This document shows, piece by piece, positions 1-4,590 of a DNA stretch of 6,654 bases. The DNA lies in assembly GCA_017614275.1 (NCBI GenBank), contig JAGACE010000160.1, positions 1 to 6,654 on the forward strand. The letters are read 5' to 3'. The position numbers and the translations under genes were made by a program. Numbering within the stretch: the stretch's first letter is position 1; every line of letters starts with the position of its first letter. The notes below the pieces were generated by a model. It saw nothing but the letters and a program-made list of their open reading frames with translations. It was not told the DNA's origin and searched no databases. The DNA comes from Clostridia bacterium (GTDB lineage: Bacteria; Bacillota; Clostridia; Oscillospirales; Acutalibacteraceae).

Positions 1-813
1 AGCCGCAGCGGCCGTTCCGGGATCTCTTACGACGATCTTCCGGCGCATTATGACGCCGACGTGATCGTCAACACCACACCGGTCGGCATGTACCCGAGCA
101 ATTTGGAGTCCCCGCTGGACCTGACTCCGTTCGAAAAACTATCCGGCGTTCTGGACATCATCTACAACCCCCTGCGGACCGCGCTCCTGCTGCAGGCGGA
201 AGCGTTCGGCATCCCCTGTTCGAACGGGCTGCCCATGCTGGTCGCGCAGGCCGTCCGCGCCCACGAGTGTTTCTTTGACACGACCGTGGACGACGGTGTC
301 ACGGAGTCCATCCTGGCCGACCTGACCCGGGAGGTCACGAACCTCGTCCTCATCGGGATGCCCGGCAGCGGGAAGTCGACCGTCGCGAAACGGCTTGCGG
401 AGCAGACCGGCCGCACGGTCCTCGAACTGGACGCGGCCATCGAGGCCGCCGCCGGCAAGTCCATCCCGCAGATCTTCGAAGAAGACGGCGAGGAGGGCTT
501 TCGGCAGATCGAATCCGAGCAGATCGCCGGAGCGGGCGCCCTGTCCGGCGTCATCCTCTCCCTCGGCGGAGGGGCGGTCACCCGGGAGCGCAACTATCTG
601 CCCCTGCATCAGAACGGCCGTATCTACTGTCTGGAGCGCGACCTTACGCAGCTGGCCACCGACGGCAGGCCCCTGTCCAAAGATCTCGAAACCCTGGAAC
701 AGATGGCGCGGGAACGCGGTCCGCTGTACGAGCGGTTCGCCGACGTCACCGTCGCCAACAACGGCTCGCCGGACGAGACCGCGGAAGCCATTCTGGCGGA
801 CTTCAACGCTTGA
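1..813 (+). CDS. aroE-aroK: Shikimate dehydrogenase-shikimate kinase fusion, 3' part (5' end outside window)
   Basis: Two consecutive enzymes of chorismate biosynthesis lie in one open frame. The AroE part reduces 3-dehydroshikimate to shikimate and the AroK part phosphorylates shikimate with ATP. The frame is open from base 1, so the N-terminal part of AroE is missing. Numbering from base 1, AroE signatures are NTTPVGM (residues 24-30), DIIYNPLRT (about 51-59) and NGLPMLVAQA near 75. A short linker then leads to a complete kinase domain from about residue 114. It has the P-loop GMPGSGKST (119-127), the shikimate-binding Asp144 and Arg168 (GFRQIE), the GGG loop (189-191), the lid Arg223 in GRPL, and RGPLYERFADV near 239. 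The kinase part, about 155 residues, is of normal length. There is no stop or restart between the domains, so this is a fusion and not two overlapping genes. A GTG at 61 is an internal valine codon, not the start. Confidence 0.94.
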   Translation, partial: SRSGRSGISYDDLPAHYDADVIVNTTPVGMYPSNLESPLDLTPFEKLSGVLDIIYNPLRTALLLQAEAFGIPCSNGLPMLVAQAVRAHECFFDTTVDDGVTESILADLTREVTNLVLIGMPGSGKSTVAKRLAEQTGRTVLELDAAIEAAAGKSIPQIFEEDGEEGFRQIESEQIAGAGALSGVILSLGGGAVTRERNYLPLHQNGRIYCLERDLTQLATDGRPLSKDLETLEQMARERGPLYERFADVTVANNGSPDETAEAILADFNA

Positions 814-838
814 CAGGGTCCCGTCGTTACGATAAGAT
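810..838 (+). promoter_or_regulatory. Sigma-A-type promoter of thrH, overlapping the aroK stop codon
   Basis: A perfect -35 hexamer TTGACA (810-815) contains the aroK stop codon TGA (811-813). It is followed after 17 bases by TAAGAT (833-838), which matches the -10 consensus at 4 of 6 positions. Transcription would start near 845, leaving a leader of about 27 bases with the ribosome binding site AAAGGAG (855-861), 10 bases before the thrH ATG. That thrH uses this promoter is inferred from position. Confidence 0.65.
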
Positions 839-871
839 TTCTAACAGTTTTGATAAAGGAGTTTTCAACAC

Positions 872-1474
872 ATGGATGTAGTTTGCCTCGACATGGAAGG
901 CGTCGTCGTCCCGGAGATCTGGATCGCGTTCGCGGAAGCCACCGGCATCCCGGAGTTCAAACGGACCACGCGCGATGAACCGGACTATGACAAACTCATG
1001 AGATACCGCATCGACCTGCTCAAACAGCACGGTCTCGGCCTCAAAGAGGTCCAGGACGTCATCAGCACCATCGAACCGCTCGAGGGCGCGAAAGAGTTCC
1101 TGGACGCCCTGCGCAAAGAGACCCGGGTCCTCATCCTGTCCGACACGTTCACCCAGTTCGCCGGCCCGCTGATCGCGAAACTCGGCTACCCCACCCTCTT
1201 CTGCAACGAACTGGTCGTGGCGGACGACGGAGAGATCACCGGCTACACCATGCGCTGCGAGCAGTCCAAGCTGACCACGGTCAGGGCCCTGCAGTCCTGC
1301 GGCTTCTCGACCGTCGCCGCCGGAGACAGCCACAACGACCTCGCGATGATCCGCGCCTCCCGCGTCGGCTTCCTGTTCCGCTCCACGGAACAGATCAAAA
1401 AAGACAACCCGGATCTGCCGGCGTTCGAGGAATACGATGAATTCCTCGCCGCCATCGAAGCCGTTCTGGAGTGA
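872..1474 (+). CDS. thrH: ThrH, phosphoserine phosphatase / homoserine phosphotransferase (HAD superfamily)
   Basis: This 200-residue cytosolic HAD enzyme closely resembles Pseudomonas aeruginosa ThrH as I recall that sequence (CLDLEGVLVPEIWIAFAE there, CLDMEGVVVPEIWIAFAE here), over essentially its full length of about 205. The family dephosphorylates phosphoserine and can transfer the phosphate to homoserine, so it links serine and threonine synthesis. HAD motifs are in order: nucleophile Asp7 with Glu9 in place of the usual second Asp (DxE), motif II Ser90 in LSDTF, motif III Lys133, and motif IV GDSHND (151-156). The start at 872 is set by AAAGGAG at 855-861 and by the match at the N-terminus. 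The gene lies 58 bases after aroEK but has its own promoter candidate. The neighbours are not serine or threonine genes. Which of the two activities dominates in this organism cannot be read from sequence. Confidence 0.92.
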   Translation: MDVVCLDMEGVVVPEIWIAFAEATGIPEFKRTTRDEPDYDKLMRYRIDLLKQHGLGLKEVQDVISTIEPLEGAKEFLDALRKETRVLILSDTFTQFAGPLIAKLGYPTLFCNELVVADDGEITGYTMRCEQSKLTTVRALQSCGFSTVAAGDSHNDLAMIRASRVGFLFRSTEQIKKDNPDLPAFEEYDEFLAAIEAVLE

Positions 1475-1488
1475 TCCCTCCCGGCGGG

Positions 1489-1514
1489 TTTTTCGGTCGA
1501 AGTCGTCCGAAAAA
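1489..1514. repeat. Imperfect 26-bp palindrome after thrH, possible hairpin
   Basis: The arms TTTTTCGG (1489-1496) and CCGAAAAA (1507-1514) are exact inverted repeats. Taking the full 26 bases around a centre at 1501/1502, 11 of 13 pairs match. It lies 14 bases after the thrH stop. As RNA it would form a U-rich/A-rich stem without a 3' U-tract, so it is not a classical intrinsic terminator on either strand. The short CCC-GGC-GGG followed by T5 (1480-1493) just before it has only a 3-bp stem. It may help end thrH transcription or stabilise its 3' end, but the evidence is weak. Confidence 0.35.
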
Positions 1515-1562
1515 AAGGCAGAACCATGCGAAAAAAATAACATAAAAATATACGGAAAACTC

Positions 1563-1590
1563 TTGCAATCCGATGAATCTTTGCTATTAT
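1563..1590 (+). promoter_or_regulatory. Extended -10 promoter of the ferredoxin gene
   Basis: TTGCAA (1563-1568) is followed after 16 bases by TATTAT (1585-1590), which is preceded by TG at 1582-1583, so the -10 is of the extended TGnTATTAT type. Upstream, A-tracts at 1510-1517, 1531-1537 and 1543-1547 look like an UP-element-type region. Transcription would begin near 1597 and give a leader of about 44 bases, ending in AGGAGG at 1626-1631. Together these elements suggest strong constitutive expression. Confidence 0.72.
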
Positions 1591-1640
1591 GGAAAATGGT
1601 ATAAGCCACAAAACAATATTTTTTTAGGAGGCATATTATT

Positions 1641-1808
1641 ATGGCATACAGAATTACTGATGAATGCGTAGCTTGCGGTTCCTGCAAAGAAGGCTGCCCC
1701 GTGGAAGCCATCTCTGAAGGCGATATCTACACCATCGACCAGGATCTCTGCATCGAGTGCGGCGCTTGCGAAGCCGGCTGCCCGACGGGTGCCATCGTCA
1801 ACGAGTAA
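1641..1808 (+). CDS. 2[4Fe-4S] ferredoxin, clostridial type
   Basis: This 55-residue protein is a small soluble electron carrier with two [4Fe-4S] clusters. In anaerobes such ferredoxins link pyruvate:ferredoxin oxidoreductase, hydrogenases and similar enzymes. Two copies of the C-x2-C-x2-C-x3-C-P motif are complete: Cys9, 12, 15, 19 with Pro20, and Cys37, 40, 43, 47 with Pro48. The internal twofold pseudosymmetry typical of the family is visible (ACGSC / ECGAC). The length matches clostridial ferredoxins. The start is fixed by AGGAGG at 1626-1631 with a 9-base spacer. The gene has its own promoter and a strong terminator, so it is monocistronic. It uses more A/T-ending codons than its GC-rich neighbours, as highly expressed genes often do, and this need not mean transfer. 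The physiological partners cannot be told from here. Confidence 0.96.
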   Translation: MAYRITDECVACGSCKEGCPVEAISEGDIYTIDQDLCIECGACEAGCPTGAIVNE

Positions 1809-1824
1809 TCGTACAGAGAACATC

Positions 1825-1867
1825 ATCCCGGAACAGACTATGGGAAGTCCGTTCCGGGATTTTCTTT
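1825..1867 (+). terminator. Intrinsic terminator of the ferredoxin gene
   Basis: A perfect 10-bp stem pairs ATCCCGGAAC (1825-1834) with GTTCCGGGAT (1851-1860), and a T-rich run TTTTCTTT (1860-1867) follows. The 16-base loop can add a further GAC/GTC pairing (1836-1838 with 1847-1849). It begins 17 bases after the ferredoxin stop codon. Confidence 0.92.
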
Positions 1868-1897
1868 ACGAATCTGTTTTGAGAGGAGGGACATGCT

Positions 1898-2644
1898 GTG
1901 GCAAGGACGAAAGTCGAAGATCTCGGCGGAGGCATCGTCTCCGTCATCTCGGAGGAACACGGCTTCGGCACAGACGCCATGCTGCTGGCCGACTTCGCTG
2001 CGCCCCGCGCCGGCGCTCCGGTCCTGGACCTCGGGACCGGCTGCGGCATCCTGCCCCTGCTCTGGAAACGGAACGGCGTGGAGGCGGACCTCTACGGCCT
2101 GGACATCCAGGAGGGCGCCATCGAACAGTTCCGGGAAGGCATTCGCCTCAACCAGGAGAACGGCGTCGACTGTTCGAACGTCCACGCGGTCCTCGGCGAT
2201 CTGCGTGCGCCCGATGACCTGGGCCTTCCCCTCGGCCGGTTCCGGACGGTCACGATGAACCCGCCGTACAAGCCGGTGGACACCGGGATCCTGTCCGGGA
2301 ACAGCGCGGAACAGATCGCCCGGCACGAGACCCTCTGCACCATGGACGACGCCGCTGCGGCGGCAGAACGGGCGCTCAACTTCGGCGGCTCCTTCGTCGT
2401 CTGCCACAGACCGGAGCGCCTGGCGGACGTCCTGGAGGCCTTCCGCCGCCATTCCCTCGAACCGAAACGGCTCCGCTTCGTCCAGAAGCGTCCGGAGACC
2501 CAGCCCTGGCTCTTCCTACTGGAGAGCCGGAAAGGCGGAAAACCCTTTCTGAACGTCCTGCCGCCCCTGTTCATCCAGAACGCCGACGGCGGCAACTCGG
2601 AAGAACTACAACGCATTTTAGGAGCGTACAGCCATGACGAATGA
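1898..2644 (+). CDS. trmN6: TrmN6-like tRNA1(Val) adenine-N6 methyltransferase (YabB/YfiC family)
   Basis: This 248-residue class I SAM-dependent methyltransferase is predicted to methylate N6 of adenine 37 in tRNA1(Val), the known role of E. coli TrmN6/YfiC. Seen in the sequence are an N-terminal segment with GFGTDAMLLA (about residues 25-34), SAM motif I VLDLGTGCGIL (42-52), the acidic motif II YGLDIQ near 68-73, and the N6-adenine signature NPPY (121-124), followed by the family's ARHE near 143. The start is the GTG at 1898, because AGGAGG (1884-1889) lies 8 bases upstream. An ATG at 1893 is out of frame and too close to that site. It overlaps rsmI by 11 bases, and a yabB-like gene next to rsmI is a common Firmicutes arrangement. 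The Bacillus intervening gene yazA is absent. The exact target tRNA in this organism is inferred from the family. Confidence 0.88.
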   Translation: MARTKVEDLGGGIVSVISEEHGFGTDAMLLADFAAPRAGAPVLDLGTGCGILPLLWKRNGVEADLYGLDIQEGAIEQFREGIRLNQENGVDCSNVHAVLGDLRAPDDLGLPLGRFRTVTMNPPYKPVDTGILSGNSAEQIARHETLCTMDDAAAAAERALNFGGSFVVCHRPERLADVLEAFRRHSLEPKRLRFVQKRPETQPWLFLLESRKGGKPFLNVLPPLFIQNADGGNSEELQRILGAYSHDE

Positions 2645-3464
2645 AACCTGCGGCACCCTCTATGTGACGGGGACCCCCATCGGGAACCTCGGCGACTGGT
2701 CGCCCCGGGCGATCGAGACCCTGAAGACCGTCGACTTCATCGCGGCGGAGGACACCCGGGTCACGCTGAAACTGCTGAACCATTTCGGCATCGACACGCC
2801 CATGGTCAGCTACCATGAACACAACAAGGCGCAGAAGGGACCGGCCCTGCTGGACCGGCTGCTCAAAGGCGAGTCCTGCGCTCTGGTCACCGATGCCGGC
2901 ATGCCGGCCATCTCCGACCCGGGGCAGGATCTGGTGGACCTCTGTCTGGACCACGGCGTCCCCGTGGCCGCCGTCCCGGGCCCCACAGCCTTTGCCACAG
3001 CGCTCGCGCTCTCCGGAATGGATTCCCGCCGCTTCACCTTTGAGGGCTTTCTGGAAGTGGACAAAAAGAAACGGCGCAGCCAACTGGAGTTCCTGAAGAC
3101 CCAGCCCTGCACCCTCATCCTGTATGAGGCGCCCCACAAGCTGTCCGCCACGCTCAGAGACCTGCTGGACGCGCTGGGCGACCGGAAACTGGTCCTCTGC
3201 AGAGAACTGACCAAGGTACACGAAGAGATCGTACGCACCACGCTGGCGGAGGCTGTAGAGGCCTATCCGCAAAACGATCTGAAAGGCGAACTGGTCCTCA
3301 TCCTGGAAGGCGCGTCCGCGGAAGCCAGAGTGTTCTCTCTGGACGAGGCGGTCGCCATGGCGCAGGATCTCATCGCCTCCGGTGCCTCCAAAAACGACGC
3401 GGCCAAAGAGGCCGCCAGGACGACGGGCCTCAAAAAGGGCGATATCTACCGCGAACTCTTCTGA
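2634..3464 (+). CDS. rsmI: RsmI, 16S rRNA (cytidine(1402)-2'-O)-methyltransferase
   Basis: This 276-residue cytosolic enzyme is of the tetrapyrrole-methylase (class III SAM) fold. RsmI puts the 2'-O-methyl group on C1402 in the decoding centre of the 30S subunit. Family hallmarks are GTLYVTGTPIGNLGD (residues 7-21), EDTR (39-42), the SAM-site stretch TDAGMPAISDPG (86-97), VPGPTA (114-119), YEAPHKL near 163-169, and CRELTKVHEE near 187-196. The C-terminal KNDAAKEAARTTGLKKGDIY matches the small helical tail of RsmI. The length is normal. ATG 2634 is served by AGGAG at 2620-2624, 9 bases upstream and inside the preceding gene, so the two methyltransferases are translationally coupled. In place of the usual GFLP after the SAM region, this protein has GFLE (near 141-144), a conservative oddity in a substrate-side loop. 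Confidence 0.96.
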   Translation: MTNETCGTLYVTGTPIGNLGDWSPRAIETLKTVDFIAAEDTRVTLKLLNHFGIDTPMVSYHEHNKAQKGPALLDRLLKGESCALVTDAGMPAISDPGQDLVDLCLDHGVPVAAVPGPTAFATALALSGMDSRRFTFEGFLEVDKKKRRSQLEFLKTQPCTLILYEAPHKLSATLRDLLDALGDRKLVLCRELTKVHEEIVRTTLAEAVEAYPQNDLKGELVLILEGASAEARVFSLDEAVAMAQDLIASGASKNDAAKEAARTTGLKKGDIYRELF

Positions 3465-3476
3465 AGACACGAAAAA

Positions 3477-3515
3477 AAACAGGTGACTCGAAGCGAGTCA
3501 CCTGTTTCTTATTTT
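3477..3515. terminator. Bidirectional intrinsic terminator between rsmI and the flavoprotein gene
   Basis: A perfect 14-bp stem (3477-3490 paired with 3494-3507, loop AAG) carries the core CAGGTGACTCG. On the + strand it is followed by TTTCTTATTTT and ends rsmI transcription. On the minus strand the same stem is followed by an unbroken T8 (complement of A3472-A3479) and ends the converging gene at 3518-3922. Confidence 0.94.
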
Positions 3516-3517
3516 CC

Positions 3518-3922
3518 TCAGACGTCGAATTCTTCGGTGTGGCCCTTCATGGAGCCGAGGACCGCGTGGCCGTCCGCCAGTTTGAACATCGCGAACTTCG
3601 AGCCCGCTTCTTCGTTGATGAAGGTGTGGATGGCCGGATTGGCGGCCAGGACCGCCTCGGTGAGCTCGTCGTCGTCGACGAGGACGACCGTCCCGTCATA
3701 GCGCAGGAACTGGCCTTCGGAGACCGCGAGGATCTCGACCTGCGGGTTCGCTGTGAATTCTTTATACGTGCTCTTTTCCGTGCCGGTGCCGGAATACAGG
3801 GTGTCGTCTTTCAGCAGGTGGAAGCTGAAGGGTCTCCCCTTCGGGCGCTCCCCGTTGGTGGTCAGGAAAAACCAGACTCCGGCTTTGTCTAAAAAGGCAT
3901 TGACTTTTTCCACATTGGTCAT
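3518..3922 (-). CDS. Pyridoxamine 5'-phosphate oxidase-like (FMN split-barrel) protein
   Basis: This 134-residue protein of the PNPOx-like split-barrel superfamily has members that bind FMN or F420 and act as small reductases or oxidases, often of unknown substrate. Visible family features are the N-terminal helix before WFFLTTNGERPKGRPF (residues 17-32), where PNPOx-like proteins contact the cofactor phosphate; GTGTEKSTYKEFTANPQVEI (45-64), with the Lys and NPxVE pattern typical of the family; and QFLRYDGTVVLVDD (71-84), the strand that closes the barrel. It is too short for true PdxH (about 210-230 residues) and lacks that enzyme's C-terminal region, so vitamin B6 synthesis is unlikely. No signal peptide is seen. 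ATG at 3922-3920 has AAGGGAG (3938-3932) upstream. The gene is monocistronic and divergent from the EIIB gene. Its substrate is unknown. Confidence 0.86.
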   Translation of the reverse strand: MTNVEKVNAFLDKAGVWFFLTTNGERPKGRPFSFHLLKDDTLYSGTGTEKSTYKEFTANPQVEILAVSEGQFLRYDGTVVLVDDDELTEAVLAANPAIHTFINEEAGSKFAMFKLADGHAVLGSMKGHTEEFDV

Positions 3923-3965
3923 AGTTCGAAACTCCCTTCAATTACTGAGTTGTTATGCCTCTTCC

Positions 3966-3995
3966 ATCTTACTCTGTTTTCGTTCCCTCTGACAA
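3966..3995 (-). promoter_or_regulatory. Candidate promoter of the flavoprotein gene
   Basis: Read on the minus strand, TTGTCA (3995-3990, 5 of 6 to the -35 consensus) is followed after 18 bases by TAAGAT (3971-3966, 4 of 6 to the -10). Transcription would start near 3959, about 37 bases before the ATG. The -10 hexamer is the same as in the thrH promoter. The -35 box lies inside one copy of the TGACAACCTTT direct repeat. Confidence 0.5.
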
Positions 3996-4038
3996 CCTTT
4001 ATCCTCGTTTTGTGCGATTTGTCCAAATGACAACCTTT
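3990..4038. repeat. Direct repeat TGACAACCTTT, two copies 38 bases apart
   Basis: The 11-base word TGACAACCTTT occurs at 3990-4000 and 4028-4038, and each copy is followed by a TCCTCGT or TCCTTCGT-like stretch. The first copy contains the candidate -35 box of the flavoprotein gene. The second forms the right half of a small palindrome TTGTC-CAAAT-GACAA (4019-4033). They look like paired regulator sites or a duplicated promoter element. No known operator is recognised. Confidence 0.45.
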
Positions 4039-4075
4039 TCCTTCGTCTAAGCTGCACAAATAATGCCCAGTTTCC

Positions 4076-4091
4076 GTGAGCACTTGCTCAC
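4076..4091. promoter_or_regulatory. 16-bp palindrome GTGAGCA-CT-TGCTCAC in the divergent region
   Basis: Perfect 7-bp arms flank a 2-base centre. In DNA this is the shape of a dimeric repressor operator. In RNA it would be a 6-bp hairpin with an ACTT loop followed by ATTTTT on the + strand, a weak terminator at best, and no + strand gene precedes it. It lies about 120 bases before the EIIB gene and 154 bases before the flavoprotein gene. The binding protein is unknown. Confidence 0.45.
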
Positions 4092-4127
4092 ATTTTTGGT
4101 GAACCCTACAGAAAAGGCCGCAGCCTC

Positions 4128-4156
4128 TTGCAAATCGCCCCAAAGCGGTTTAAACT
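4128..4156 (+). promoter_or_regulatory. Candidate promoter of the EIIB gene
   Basis: TTGCAA (4128-4133) is followed after 17 bases by TAAACT (4151-4156), 4 of 6 to the -10 consensus. The -35 hexamer is the same as in the ferredoxin promoter of this window. Transcription would start near 4162, directly at the left edge of the inverted repeat at 4164-4183. The -10 is imperfect, so the call is tentative. Confidence 0.4.
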
Positions 4157-4163
4157 GTGCGCA

Positions 4164-4183
4164 ACAAGTCGCAATAGACTTGT
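4164..4183. promoter_or_regulatory. Inverted repeat ACAAGTC-N6-GACTTGT in the EIIB leader
   Basis: Perfect 7-bp arms (4164-4170 and 4177-4183) are separated by GCAATA. The repeat lies just downstream of the candidate transcription start and 13 bases before the ribosome binding site AAAGGAGG (4197-4204). It could act as an operator that blocks transcription or as a leader hairpin. The 20-bp size and position favour an operator, but this is inference. Confidence 0.5.
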
Positions 4184-4211
4184 CAATGGCGTTTGCAAAG
4201 GAGGTTATCTT

Positions 4212-4514
4212 ATGAGTGAACTGCCGAAAACCGATTCCATCTTTTTTGTCTGCACCGAAGGTATGGTAACGAGCGTTGCCGGTGCGGAAGCGCTGAAAGG
4301 GCAGCTTGTCAAGAATGGCCTTTTTGACATCAAGATCCAGCACATCCAGCTGGAATGGATCCCGAGAGATGCCAAGCTGGTCGTCTGCCATGAGAACCTG
4401 AGAGACCGCATCCGGGCGAAAGTCCCCCATGCGCACATCGTCGCTGTGACCGATTTCCTGCATGCCCCGGAATACGCCGCGCTGTCCAAGGGTCTGGCCG
4501 CTCTCGTCGCCTGA
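4212..4514 (+). CDS. Orphan PTS EIIB-like protein, mannitol type
   Basis: This 100-residue soluble protein resembles the EIIB domain of mannitol permease (MtlA), which passes phosphate from EIIA to the sugar via a cysteine. The N-terminal strand ends in FFVCTEGMVTSVAGAEAL (residues 11-28); Cys14 sits where MtlA has the phosphorylated Cys of CDAGMGSS. The second half follows the MtlA pattern: an IPRDAKLVVCHENLRDR stretch (about 50-66) corresponds to LPPDVDLVITHRDLTER, and HIVAVTDFL to HISLTNFL. MtlA's GMGSS is changed to GMVTS, so the phosphate-binding loop is altered. No EIIA, EIIC, HPr or sugar gene is in the window. ATG 4212 is chosen because AAAGGAGG (4197-4204) lies 7 bases upstream. A TTG at 4128 would add 28 unconvincing residues. 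It may be a regulator or phosphorelay piece rather than a transporter part. Confidence 0.78.
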   Translation: MSELPKTDSIFFVCTEGMVTSVAGAEALKGQLVKNGLFDIKIQHIQLEWIPRDAKLVVCHENLRDRIRAKVPHAHIVAVTDFLHAPEYAALSKGLAALVA

Positions 4515-4540
4515 TCCTCTCCCCTCGCTTTCAAAAAAAC

Positions 4541-4574
4541 AGAGCCGAAGTCATCTGACTTCGGCTCTTTCTTT
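4541..4574. terminator. Bidirectional intrinsic terminator between EIIB and SGNH-B
   Basis: A perfect 12-bp stem AGAGCCGAAGTC / GACTTCGGCTCT (4541-4552 with 4557-4568, loop ATCT) is followed on the + strand by TTTCTTT. On the minus strand it is followed by a T7 run (complement of A4533-A4539). It ends both the EIIB gene and the minus-strand SGNH gene that converges on it. Confidence 0.94.
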
Positions 4575-4590
4575 ATGCTTCATGTCGGGC

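Noticed and set aside
1480..1493. CCC-GGC-GGG-TTTTT as the thrH terminator
   Set aside because: A 3-bp stem with a 3-base loop is too weak to call a terminator by itself.
827..1711. 294-residue minus-strand open frame opposite thrH and the ferredoxin start
   Set aside because: It is antisense to two genes with clear motifs and spans an intergenic region with a promoter.
1893..2258. ATG at 1893 and its open frame
   Set aside because: It is out of frame with the methyltransferase and only 3 bases from AGGAGG. The frame shows no domain, while GTG 1898 opens a full TrmN6-like protein.
2571..3470. 299-residue minus-strand open frame opposite rsmI
   Set aside because: It is a shadow of rsmI, with compositionally biased residues and no motif. 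It starts at the bidirectional terminator.
3518..3922. True PdxH (pyridoxamine phosphate oxidase)
   Set aside because: The protein is only 134 residues and lacks the PdxH C-terminal region. Only the general split-barrel family can be supported.
4128..4211. Upstream TTG start that would lengthen the EIIB protein by 28 residues
   Set aside because: There is no ribosome site before it, the extra residues fit nothing in the EIIB family, and ATG 4212 has an excellent AAAGGAGG at 7 bases.
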